DNA from: Microbacterium ulmi
GTDB taxonomy: Bacteria; Actinomycetota; Actinomycetes; Actinomycetales; Microbacteriaceae
Length of the DNA: 64,000 bases
NCBI RefSeq assembly: GCF_011759705.1
Contig: NZ_JAAOZF010000001.1
Coordinates: 1,942,146-2,006,145, forward strand
Reading direction: 5' to 3'
The notes below the pieces were generated by a model. That model was not told where the DNA came from, searched no databases, and saw only the letters and a program-made list of their open reading frames with translations. A program made the position numbers and the translations under genes. This document shows positions 26,626 through 33,587 of this stretch, piece after piece. Each line of letters opens with the position of its first letter. Position 1 is the stretch's first letter.

Positions 26626-27821
26626 AGCACGTGACGAGCCCGCGCTGGGCGTTCGCGTTCTTCGCGGCGCTGCTCGCCCTCGTCGGCGCCGTCGTCGGCG
26701 TCGAGACGGTGCGGATCGTGGGCGACGCGCTCGAGCGGCCCGGCATCCCCGCGTTCTATGCGCAGCCGGATGGGGCCGCCGACGGCGACCCTGGCACTCT
26801 CGTGAAGGCCGACGAGCTCCTCGGAGCGCCGTTCGCGGCCCGCGCATGGCGGCTCATGTACCGCTCGACCGATGCGAACGGCGAACCCGTCGTCGTGACC
26901 GGCATCCTCGTCGTGCCGCTCGGGGTCGCACCGGCGGGGGGCCGCACGGTCGTCTCGTGGGCGCACCCGACGACGGGAGCCGCACCGGACTGCGCGCCGT
27001 CGTACGGCTTCGACCCGTTCATCGGCATCGAGGGACTGCGGTTCCTCCTCGACCGGGGCTTCGCCGTCGTCGCGACGGACTACGCCGGCATGGGCACCGA
27101 CGGGCCCGACTCCTACCTCGTCGGCGCGACGGAGGGCAACGGCGTGCTCGACGCCGTGCGGGCGGCGCAGGCGATCCCCGAAGCCCGCGCGAGCGATCGT
27201 GTCGTCCTGTGGGGGCACTCGCAAGGCGGCCAGGCGGCGCTGTTCGCGGCGGAGCGCGCGGCGCAGTACGCGCCCGAGCTCGACATCCTCGCCGTCGCCG
27301 TCGCGGCTCCCGCCGCTGACCTCACAGCGCTCCTGAGCGCTCACCTCGACGACATCCAGGGCGTCACGATCGGCTCGTACGCCTTCACGGCCTTCGCGGA
27401 GGTCTACCGCGACACGGTCCCTGGTGTCGTCCTCGCGGACGTCCTCACGCCGCAGGCGCTCGAGATCGTGCCGACGATGAACCGGCTGTGCCTGCTCACG
27501 AACATCCCCGAGCTGCACCGCATCGGCGAACCGCTCGTCGGAGACTTCACGAGGGTCGACCCCACGACGACGGAGCCGTGGAAGAGCCTGCTCGAGCGGA
27601 ACTCGGCGGGATCGACGCCCTTCGACGCTCCGCTGTTCATCGCGCAGGGGCTCGCCGACGAGCTCGTGGACGCCGACGACACGACCGGGTTCGCGGGGCA
27701 CGAGGCATCCCTCGGCATGGACGTCACGTACCACGAGATCCCGTTCGCGAACCACGGCACCGTCGCGTACTTCTCGCTGCCCGGGATGCTGCGCTGGCTC
27801 GACGGCGTCGTCGCTCGCTGA
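26622..27821 (+). CDS. Membrane-anchored or secreted alpha/beta-hydrolase, secretory lipase family
   Basis: A 399-residue protein starting at GTG 26622 within the overlap GTGA; GTG 26631 is also possible. A hydrophobic N-terminal segment (WAFAFFAALLALVGAVVGV) is a signal or anchor. The alpha/beta-hydrolase core has nucleophile Ser in WGHSQGGQAAL, an Asp in QGLADELVDADD and a His in FANHGTVAY. The layout, including SWAHPTTG and VVATDYAGMGTDG, matches the secretory lipase (LIP) family acting on esters such as triacylglycerols. The true substrate is unknown. Confidence 0.8.
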   Translation: MKHVTSPRWAFAFFAALLALVGAVVGVETVRIVGDALERPGIPAFYAQPDGAADGDPGTLVKADELLGAPFAARAWRLMYRSTDANGEPVVVTGILVVPLGVAPAGGRTVVSWAHPTTGAAPDCAPSYGFDPFIGIEGLRFLLDRGFAVVATDYAGMGTDGPDSYLVGATEGNGVLDAVRAAQAIPEARASDRVVLWGHSQGGQAALFAAERAAQYAPELDILAVAVAAPAADLTALLSAHLDDIQGVTIGSYAFTAFAEVYRDTVPGVVLADVLTPQALEIVPTMNRLCLLTNIPELHRIGEPLVGDFTRVDPTTTEPWKSLLERNSAGSTPFDAPLFIAQGLADELVDADDTTGFAGHEASLGMDVTYHEIPFANHGTVAYFSLPGMLRWLDGVVAR

Positions 27822-27876
27822 GCACGCACACGCGGAGATGCGCGGTCGCTAGCCTGATGCCGTGGGGCGTCTGGAC

Positions 27877-29070
27877 ATGACCCTTTTCCTGATCCCGGTG
27901 CTGGCAGTGCTCGCACCGCTGCTCTCGCGCGGGCTCGGGCGGTGGGTGCGCGTGCCGATCGTCGTGTTCGAGCTCGTGCTCGGCATCGTGATCGGGCCCG
28001 CCGTGCTGGGCTGGGCGGGGACGTCCGCGTTCGTCGACACGCTGTCGGAGTTCGGCCTGGCGATGCTCTTCTTCGTCGCCGGCAACGAGATCGAGTTCGC
28101 GGCGTTCCGGGACCGCACAGGCCGCAACGCCGTCGGAGGCTGGCTCGTGAGCCTCGTCGCAGGCATCGCGGCGGGCTGGATCCTCGCCCCGGGCGAAGCC
28201 GCCGTCATCGTCGGGGTCGCGCTCAGCTCGACGGCGCTCGGCACGATCCTTCCCGTCCTGCGCGATGCGGGAGAGCTGCGCACGCCGTTCGGCCGTTCGA
28301 TCGGCGCGATCGGGGCGGTGGGCGAGTTCGGACCGCTCATCGCGATCTCGATCTTCCTCGGCGGACGCCAGCCCGGCCCCGCGACGCTCGTGCTCCTCGC
28401 CTTCGGCGCTCTCGCGGCGCTCTCGGTCTGGTGGGCGTTCCAGGCGCCGCGCGGAGCGCTGCACCGGGTCGTCAACACGACGCTGCACACGTCGGGGCAG
28501 TTCGCGATCCGCGTCGTCTTCCTCATCCTCGCGGCGCTCGTCGCCGTGAGCATCGTCCTGGACCTCGACATGCTCCTCGGCGCGTTCACCGCGGGCATCG
28601 TGTGGCGGCTCGTGATGCGGGATGCCGCCGAGGCGGACCGCGAGGCCGTCGAGAGCAAGGTCGAGGCCGTCGCGTTCGGCTTCGTCGTGCCGGTGTTCTT
28701 CATCTACACGGGCGTCACGTTCGACCTCGCATCGCTCCTGGCCGACCCGCGTCTGCTCCTGCTGCTCCCGGTCGGGCTCGTCGCGCTGTTCGTCATCCGA
28801 GGGCTTCCCTCGATGCTCGCCGCTCCTGCGGGGGCGGGCGCGAGGGAGCGGATCTCGGTCGCGCTGTTCGGCGCGACGGGTCTGCCGATCATCGTCGCGG
28901 TGACGGCGATCGGTGTCGATCACGACATCATCGGCAGTCCCGAGGCGGCCGTGCTCGTGGGCGTCGGCATGCTCTCGGTGCTCCTGTTCCCGCTGCTTGC
29001 GACAGCGGTGCGCGCACGGCCCGCGGAGCAGGACGCCGGCGGGGGCGAGGCCGCGGCGGGGGCCGAGTGA
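27877..29070 (+). CDS. Kef-type cation/proton antiporter (CPA2 family), membrane part only
   Basis: A polytopic membrane protein of about 397 residues with some 11-12 hydrophobic segments, starting MTLFLIPVLAVLAPLLSRGL. The family exchanges Na+ or K+ for protons; conserved stretches are VFELVLGIVIGPAVLGWAG, LFFVAGNEIEF and ALSSTALGTILPVLRDAGEL. It lacks the C-terminal TrkA-N/C regulatory domains of KefB/KefC, hence a stand-alone transporter. I chose ATG 27877; GTG 27862 in frame is an alternative. Its stop overlaps the next gene (GTGA). Confidence 0.82.
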   Translation: MTLFLIPVLAVLAPLLSRGLGRWVRVPIVVFELVLGIVIGPAVLGWAGTSAFVDTLSEFGLAMLFFVAGNEIEFAAFRDRTGRNAVGGWLVSLVAGIAAGWILAPGEAAVIVGVALSSTALGTILPVLRDAGELRTPFGRSIGAIGAVGEFGPLIAISIFLGGRQPGPATLVLLAFGALAALSVWWAFQAPRGALHRVVNTTLHTSGQFAIRVVFLILAALVAVSIVLDLDMLLGAFTAGIVWRLVMRDAAEADREAVESKVEAVAFGFVVPVFFIYTGVTFDLASLLADPRLLLLLPVGLVALFVIRGLPSMLAAPAGAGARERISVALFGATGLPIIVAVTAIGVDHDIIGSPEAAVLVGVGMLSVLLFPLLATAVRARPAEQDAGGGEAAAGAE

Positions 29071-29555
29071 GCGTCGCCGACCTGCTCGCGGCGGCGCGCG
29101 AGCGGCTCGCGGGCGCGCCGACCGAGGCGCTGGGCGAGCTCGTCGTGCCTCGACGCGTGCTCGGGATGCCGCGGGCCGCACGGATCGTGCCGCGCGGCGA
29201 GGCCTGGCACCTGGGTGCGCTGCTGCTGACGGCCGACCGCCTCCTCGCGACGGGCGAGATCGTCCGCGCGCGGGAGGAGGTCCGGCGCGGGTTCGCGGCG
29301 GAGTCGCAGCGCGCGAGGGCGGAGCTCGCGGCGGCGGCGCGCCGCGGCGGCTTTCCCGAGGGGACGACCGTGCACATCGGGTGGACGGTGCTCGATCCGG
29401 ACGCGGTCGATCGGGACGAGGCATCCGGGCCCCTCTCGCTGCTCGCGGGGACGCCGAGCATCCGCTGGAGCCCGGGAGGCGGGCGCGTGCCGCTCGACCG
29501 CTATCTCGACGAACGGGTCGAGCTGCTGCGGCACCCTCCCGCGGGAGCGGGCTGA
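29067..29555 (+). CDS. Hypothetical protein coupled to the antiporter gene
   Basis: I do not recognise the family. The 162-residue product begins at GTG 29067 inside the antiporter stop. It has an N-terminal helix (VADLLAAARERLAG), a segment RRVLGMPRAARIVPRGEAWHLG, then an Arg/Glu-rich helical part and a C-terminal WSPGGGRVPLDRYLDERVELL. No membrane segment or cofactor motif is visible. Coupled translation with the antiporter hints at a related role, which is inference only. Confidence 0.6.
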   Translation: MSVADLLAAARERLAGAPTEALGELVVPRRVLGMPRAARIVPRGEAWHLGALLLTADRLLATGEIVRAREEVRRGFAAESQRARAELAAAARRGGFPEGTTVHIGWTVLDPDAVDRDEASGPLSLLAGTPSIRWSPGGGRVPLDRYLDERVELLRHPPAGAG

Positions 29556-29599
29556 CGCCGGCCGGAGTCGGCGCCGAGCATCCCGGTCTCAGACACGGG

Positions 29600-29620
29600 G
29601 CACGCGTCGCCGTCGCGTGC
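29600..29620. terminator. Hairpin between convergent genes
   Basis: GCACGCG (29600-29606) and CGCGTGC (29614-29620) form a 7-bp stem with a 7-base loop in the 88-bp gap between two convergent genes. It could act in both directions. Confidence 0.4.
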
Positions 29621-29643
29621 GCCTGCGTCGGGTGCGGCGCGGG

Positions 29644-30387
29644 TCAGACGGCCGGCCCGAACGCGCGGGCGAAGGCGCGCAGCATCCTCACCGGCTCCGT
29701 GACGGATGCCGCGAGCACGCGACCGGCGATGGCGTCGTAGTCGTTCGCCGCGAAGTAGCCGTCGTCGCGGTACACCGCCATGCGCTGCGTGAAGGCGCGC
29801 GTCGTGGGCTCCGGGTGGAACTGCGTCGCGTACAGCCGGTCGCCGACGCGGTACGCCTGAACGGGGCACGCCTCGTTCGTCGCGAGGAGCGTCGCGCCCT
29901 CCGGAAGCGCGGACGTCCCCTCCTTGTGGGCCGTCAGCGCCGTGAAGCTCCGGGCGAGGCCGCCCAGGATCGGGTCCGACTGGCCGTCCTTCGTGAGGCG
30001 CACCATGACCGGTCCCGTGTCCTCGGGATACGCGCGGCTCACCTCTCCGCCGAGCATGCGGGTCACGACGCCGATGCCGTAGCACGTGAAGACGGCCGCC
30101 GTCAGGGAGTCGGCCGCGGCCGCCGCGATCCGCTCCAGGTCGGACTCGAGGCGGCGCTGCACGTCGGTCTTCGTCGACTCGGGATCGGTCACGTTGAACG
30201 GGCTGCCGCCGACGAGGAAGCCGCCGAACCGCTCCGCGAAGTCGCGAGGCAGGGGATCGCGGACGAGATCGTGCTTCGCGACGTGCTCCGACTCGAGTCG
30301 CAGCGCCGTGCGGAAGGACTCGAACTCCGCTTCGGCGGCGCCCTGCTGCGGCCGGACGCAGACGTACAGCAGCGGCAGCGCGGTCAT
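29644..30387 (-). CDS. Class I glutamine amidotransferase-like protein
   Basis: A 247-residue stand-alone GATase1 domain. The nucleophile elbow is Cys102 in VFTCYGIGVV, and the catalytic His lies in YATQFHPEPTT. It resembles GMP-synthase-type amidotransferase domains found singly in actinobacteria. No synthetase partner is encoded next to it, so the ammonia acceptor is unknown; a gamma-glutamyl hydrolase-like role is possible. It converges with the preceding plus-strand genes. Confidence 0.78.
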   Translation of the reverse strand: MTALPLLYVCVRPQQGAAEAEFESFRTALRLESEHVAKHDLVRDPLPRDFAERFGGFLVGGSPFNVTDPESTKTDVQRRLESDLERIAAAAADSLTAAVFTCYGIGVVTRMLGGEVSRAYPEDTGPVMVRLTKDGQSDPILGGLARSFTALTAHKEGTSALPEGATLLATNEACPVQAYRVGDRLYATQFHPEPTTRAFTQRMAVYRDDGYFAANDYDAIAGRVLAASVTEPVRMLRAFARAFGPAV

Positions 30388-30432
30388 GAAGGGAGTCTAG
30401 GCGTGGCCGCGAATCCGGGCGAGAATGGAGCC

Positions 30433-30684
30433 GTGGACGTCCTGCTGGTTCCGGCTCGTGCACGGCCCGACGAGGCCGTCGCAGCGCTGCGCGAGGCCGC
30501 CGACGTCTACGGCTGGGGCCTCGACGCCGACCGCGCCGACGACGGCGGCGTGCGCGCGAGGGTCGTCCCCGGGACGTGCACCCGCCAGCCCGAGGCGCGC
30601 CGCGTGCTCGAGCGCGCACGAGCGACCCACGCCGATCTGCTCGCGGATGTCACGATCGAGCGCGCCGTCCGGACGCGCGCCTGA
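30433..30684 (+). CDS. Small hypothetical protein
   Basis: An 83-residue protein starting at GTG: VDVLLVPARARPDEAVAALR, later YGWGLDADRADDGGVRARVV and ARATHADLLADVTIERAV. I do not recognise a family. A GGAG motif lies only two bases upstream of the GTG, so the true start may differ. It lies divergent from the amidotransferase gene and ends just before the promoter-like element of the sigma factor gene. Confidence 0.45.
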   Translation: MDVLLVPARARPDEAVAALREAADVYGWGLDADRADDGGVRARVVPGTCTRQPEARRVLERARATHADLLADVTIERAVRTRA

Positions 30685-30705
30685 CGGCATCCCGCACGTC
30701 ATCCG

Positions 30706-30744
30706 GAGGATTTCTCGCGGGCGACGTATCACACGCGCCCTATC
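30706..30744 (+). promoter_or_regulatory. Promoter-like 39-bp element, copy 1 (upstream of sigma factor gene)
   Basis: GAGGATTTC, 11 bases, GTATCA, six bases, CCCTATC. A second copy with the same spacing and 29 of 39 identical bases lies at 36052-36090. The blocks most conserved (GAGNATTTC, CGAYGTATCA, CCCNATC) look like -35, -10 and initiation regions. Recognition by the sigma factor encoded just downstream is an inference. Confidence 0.5.
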
Positions 30745-30768
30745 GCGCTCCTTCCCGGTGTGGACAGA

Positions 30769-31464
30769 ATGGTCGGCATGGGCGCAGTCGAACGTCCGCA
30801 GCCCCACGACGGGGGCGACGACGACGTGCTCGGCACCGCGGAGAGCGGCACCGAGCACGACATCGAGCGCGGCACCGAGCATGACACCGAGCACGACATC
30901 GCGCGCTGGGAGCGCGCCGGCGCCTTCTTCGTGCGGTGGCTCAACGGCGAAGCGCGCGCGATGGACGACCTCGTGCGACTCATGTCGCCCGTCCTGTGGC
31001 ACATCGTGCGCGCGTACGGGCTCGACAGCGCGCTCGCAGAAGACGTCGTTCAGACGACCTGGCTGACCCTCGTGCACAAGCACGACACGATCCACGATCC
31101 GCGGGCCGTGTCGGGGTGGCTCACGATCACGGCGCGCCGAGAGGCGTGGCGTGTGTCGAGACAGCACAGGAGAGCGGACGCGACCGACACCGTCGACCTC
31201 GAGCTGCGCCTGCCGGCGACGCCCTCCGCCGAGCACACGGCTGCCCTCAGCGACGAGTCGCGCCGGCTGTGGGATGCCGTCGGCCGGCTCGCCGAGCGCT
31301 GCCAGCGCCTCCTGCGGGTCATCGCCTTCGACGAGCGCCCCGACTACGCGCACCTGGCGGAGGAGCTGAAGATGCCGATCGGATCGATCGGACCGACTCG
31401 CCAGCGGTGCCTCGGCAAGCTCCGGGAACTGCTCGAGGCAGAAGGACAGGGGAGGAGCGCATGA
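30769..31464 (+). CDS. ECF-like RNA polymerase sigma factor
   Basis: A sigma-70 family protein of 231 residues. After a charged N-terminal extension with GTEHDIERGTEHDTEHDIAR-like repeats, region 2 reads MDDLVRLMSPVLWHIVRAYG...AEDVVQTTWLTLV, and region 4 reads RCQRLLRVIAFDERPDYAHLAEELKMPIGSIGPTRQRCLGKLRELL. Possible starts are GTG 30760, ATG 30769 and ATG 30778; no strong Shine-Dalgarno sequence decides between them. The stop overlaps the next gene (ATGA). It leads the S8 protease and CHAT genes and probably controls them. No separate anti-sigma gene with a membrane segment is visible. Confidence 0.82.
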   Translation: MVGMGAVERPQPHDGGDDDVLGTAESGTEHDIERGTEHDTEHDIARWERAGAFFVRWLNGEARAMDDLVRLMSPVLWHIVRAYGLDSALAEDVVQTTWLTLVHKHDTIHDPRAVSGWLTITARREAWRVSRQHRRADATDTVDLELRLPATPSAEHTAALSDESRRLWDAVGRLAERCQRLLRVIAFDERPDYAHLAEELKMPIGSIGPTRQRCLGKLRELLEAEGQGRSA

Positions 31465-31934
31465 ACAGCGCAGACCACGCGGCCGCAGACGCGGCCCTTT
31501 TCGCACGGATGCGGGCACTGTGGGAGAGGATCGATCCCGTGCCCGCGGGCCTGGTCGACCGGATGGTCGCAGCCGTCGCGGTGGAAGACCTCTCTCGCGA
31601 GTACGCGCTGCTGACGCTCGTCGAGACGGCGGGACTCGCGGCCGTGCGCGGCGAGAGCGACACGGCGACGCTGCAGTTCACCGACGGCGACGTCACGGTG
31701 CTGCTCCACGTCACGATGACCGAGAGCGGTTCGCGCCGCGTCGACGGCTGGGTCGACTCCGAGGCCCTCGCGATCCGGCTCGCCCAGGGCGACCGCGAGT
31801 GGTCGGTCGGCGCGGGCGAGCACGGGCGGTTCGCGTTCGACGACGTGCCCCCCGGGATGTCGCGGGTGCGCCTCGTCGTCCGCGATGCGGACGGCGATCT
31901 GCGCGACTTCCAGACGCCCCAGTTCGAAGTGTGA
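31461..31934 (+). CDS. Hypothetical protein of the sigma-protease-CHAT cluster (possible sigma partner)
   Basis: A 157-residue soluble protein. The N-terminal helix region MNSADHAAADAALFARMRAL and IDPVPAGLVDRMVAAVAVED resembles short sigma-interacting segments, followed by a beta-rich domain (TATLQFTDGDVTVLLHVTMT, WSVGAGEHGRFAFDDVPPG, VRLVVRDADGD). No membrane segment or zinc-binding HXXXCXXC motif is seen. GGGGAGGAG stands before the ATG, which overlaps the sigma stop, so equimolar synthesis is likely. It could be a soluble anti-sigma or sensor; this is inference. Confidence 0.65.
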   Translation: MNSADHAAADAALFARMRALWERIDPVPAGLVDRMVAAVAVEDLSREYALLTLVETAGLAAVRGESDTATLQFTDGDVTVLLHVTMTESGSRRVDGWVDSEALAIRLAQGDREWSVGAGEHGRFAFDDVPPGMSRVRLVVRDADGDLRDFQTPQFEV

Positions 31935-31952
31935 TCGGAAGACGGAGACCCG

Positions 31953-33569
31953 ATGTCCATCAACTCCCGGAGCACGCCCCCGCCGTCGCGCGGGTGGCGC
32001 CGTCGCGCCGCCGACCGCGTGCAGGTCGCGGCGCTCGACCCGGCTCTCGCCGCGCCGGGCGCGCCGCCCGTGTATCCCACCGTGTACGAGCCGGACGTTC
32101 TGCTCGTCGCGCCGGTCGAGGGCGACCGGGATCTCGATGCGAGGATCACGCGACTCAAGGACATCGCCCGACGCCTCGGCTGGACGGTCACGGGCGAAGA
32201 GCTGGAGAAGCCGCTCGACCGGGATCGCCGCCGCGCCGAGGGGATCGCGGAGAGCATCCGAGCGCGGATCTCGGTCGCTCCACGGACGAACCCCGCCAAG
32301 CCCGTGCAGCGCCCCGACGCGTGGCGCCTGCTCGTGGAGGCCCGACGCCAGGGAGTGCCGGGAGTCAGCCTCAATCACGTCCTCTCGGTCGACACCCTCG
32401 GAGTGAACCCCTTCACGGGCAATCCGTTCACCGGGAACCCCTTCACGGGCAACCCGTTCACAGGCAATCCGTTCACGGGAAACCCGTTCACCGGCAACGG
32501 CGGCGGCATGGCCGGCTACGCGTATCCGGGCTTCGGCGGGCGTCAGCCCGTCCTGTACGCCGGACCGGCGCCCGATGCCGGGGAGGGTGCAGGCGCCGAG
32601 CGCCCGGTCGTCGCGATCCTCGACACCGGATGCGGCGCCCACGCCTGGCTCGGCGCCGACGTCGTCATCGCGGAGGACGACCCCGACTACGGCGGGATCC
32701 TCGGCGTCGGCGATCCCGACACGGATCCCGAGGTCCATCCGTCGCAGGGCGACCCGCTCGACGGCGTCATCGACATCGCGTCGGGTCACGGCACCTTCAT
32801 CGCGGGCATCGTCCGGCAGGCGTGCCCGTCCGCGAGGATCCTTCCCGTGCGGGTGTCCAACAGCGCCGGGATCATCCTCGAGAGCGATCTGCTCGGCGCC
32901 CTCGGGCGGCTCGTCGCCCTCGTCGAGGCGAAGCATCCGATCCACGTCCTGAACCTGTCGTTCAGCTTCTACCACGAGTCGTCCGACTCGTCGACGATCG
33001 ACTCCGAGCTGTATGCGCTGCTGAAGCGGCTGCGCGCGGGCCGGACGACGATCGTGTGCTCGGCGGGCAACGACGCGACGGATCGGCCGTCGTCGCCGGC
33101 ATCTCTGCACGCCTGGGACGGCAACGAGTACGGACTCACGCCCGAACAGGAGAAGGCCGACGGGCTCGCCCCTCACGTCGTGGTGGGCGCGCTCAACCCT
33201 TCGGGACGTTCGACGGCCCTCTTCTCGAACGTCGGCGACTGGGTCGACGTCTATGCGAAGGGCGTCGCGATCGTCTCCGCGATCCCCCGATGGGAGGCCG
33301 GCGGCATCCAGGCCGATCTCCGCGCAGACGAGTATGGCAAGCGGCGTGAGACGTTCGACGTCGACGACTTCGGCAGCGGCTTCGCGGTCTGGAGCGGAAC
33401 CTCGTTCGCGGCGCCGCTCGTCGCAGGCGGCATCGCGCAGATGATCGCGACAGGGCGGACGCCGGCGGGGGCGGCCATCGCCGAGAAGAGCACGCTGGAG
33501 GATGCCGTGGCCCAGGTCGTCGACGATTTCATCGCGGAGGACGAGTCGGGGCTCCACGGCACCGCGTAA
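31953..33569 (+). CDS. Subtilisin-like serine protease (S8) with NPFTG repeats
   Basis: A 538-residue protease without visible signal peptide, so probably cytoplasmic. The N-terminal 150 residues hold a ferredoxin-like, prodomain-like part (VLLVAPVEGDRDLDARITRLKDIA). A linker of six consecutive NPFTG units (residues about 152-181) precedes the catalytic domain with Asp224 (AILDTGCGAH), His279 (SGHGTFIAGI) and Ser484 (SGTSFAAPLVAG), so all triad residues are present. GGAGA precedes ATG 31953. It lies 18 bases upstream of the TPR-CHAT gene. The PFTG linker could be a cleavage or docking segment linking the two proteases, which is a hypothesis. Confidence 0.85.
   Translation: MSINSRSTPPPSRGWRRRAADRVQVAALDPALAAPGAPPVYPTVYEPDVLLVAPVEGDRDLDARITRLKDIARRLGWTVTGEELEKPLDRDRRRAEGIAESIRARISVAPRTNPAKPVQRPDAWRLLVEARRQGVPGVSLNHVLSVDTLGVNPFTGNPFTGNPFTGNPFTGNPFTGNPFTGNGGGMAGYAYPGFGGRQPVLYAGPAPDAGEGAGAERPVVAILDTGCGAHAWLGADVVIAEDDPDYGGILGVGDPDTDPEVHPSQGDPLDGVIDIASGHGTFIAGIVRQACPSARILPVRVSNSAGIILESDLLGALGRLVALVEAKHPIHVLNLSFSFYHESSDSSTIDSELYALLKRLRAGRTTIVCSAGNDATDRPSSPASLHAWDGNEYGLTPEQEKADGLAPHVVVGALNPSGRSTALFSNVGDWVDVYAKGVAIVSAIPRWEAGGIQADLRADEYGKRRETFDVDDFGSGFAVWSGTSFAAPLVAGGIAQMIATGRTPAGAAIAEKSTLEDAVAQVVDDFIAEDESGLHGTA
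32406..32495 (+). repeat. Six 15-bp units encoding NPFTG
   Basis: Six in-frame copies of a 15-bp unit (AAYCCSTTCACNGGN). Third positions vary between units (AAC/AAT, CCC/CCG, ACG/ACC/ACA), so the peptide is conserved beyond what recent DNA duplication alone would give. Confidence 0.95.
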
Positions 33570-33587
33570 AGGCGGCATCCTGGTGAA

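Noticed and set aside
22977..27755. A 1592-codon minus-strand open frame opposite xylA, xylB and the hydrolase genes
   Set aside because: All known motifs are on the plus strand; the minus-strand product is low-complexity.
32406..32495. CRISPR-like or regulatory DNA repeat
   Set aside because: The units are 15 bp, in frame, and encode a conserved peptide within a protease gene.
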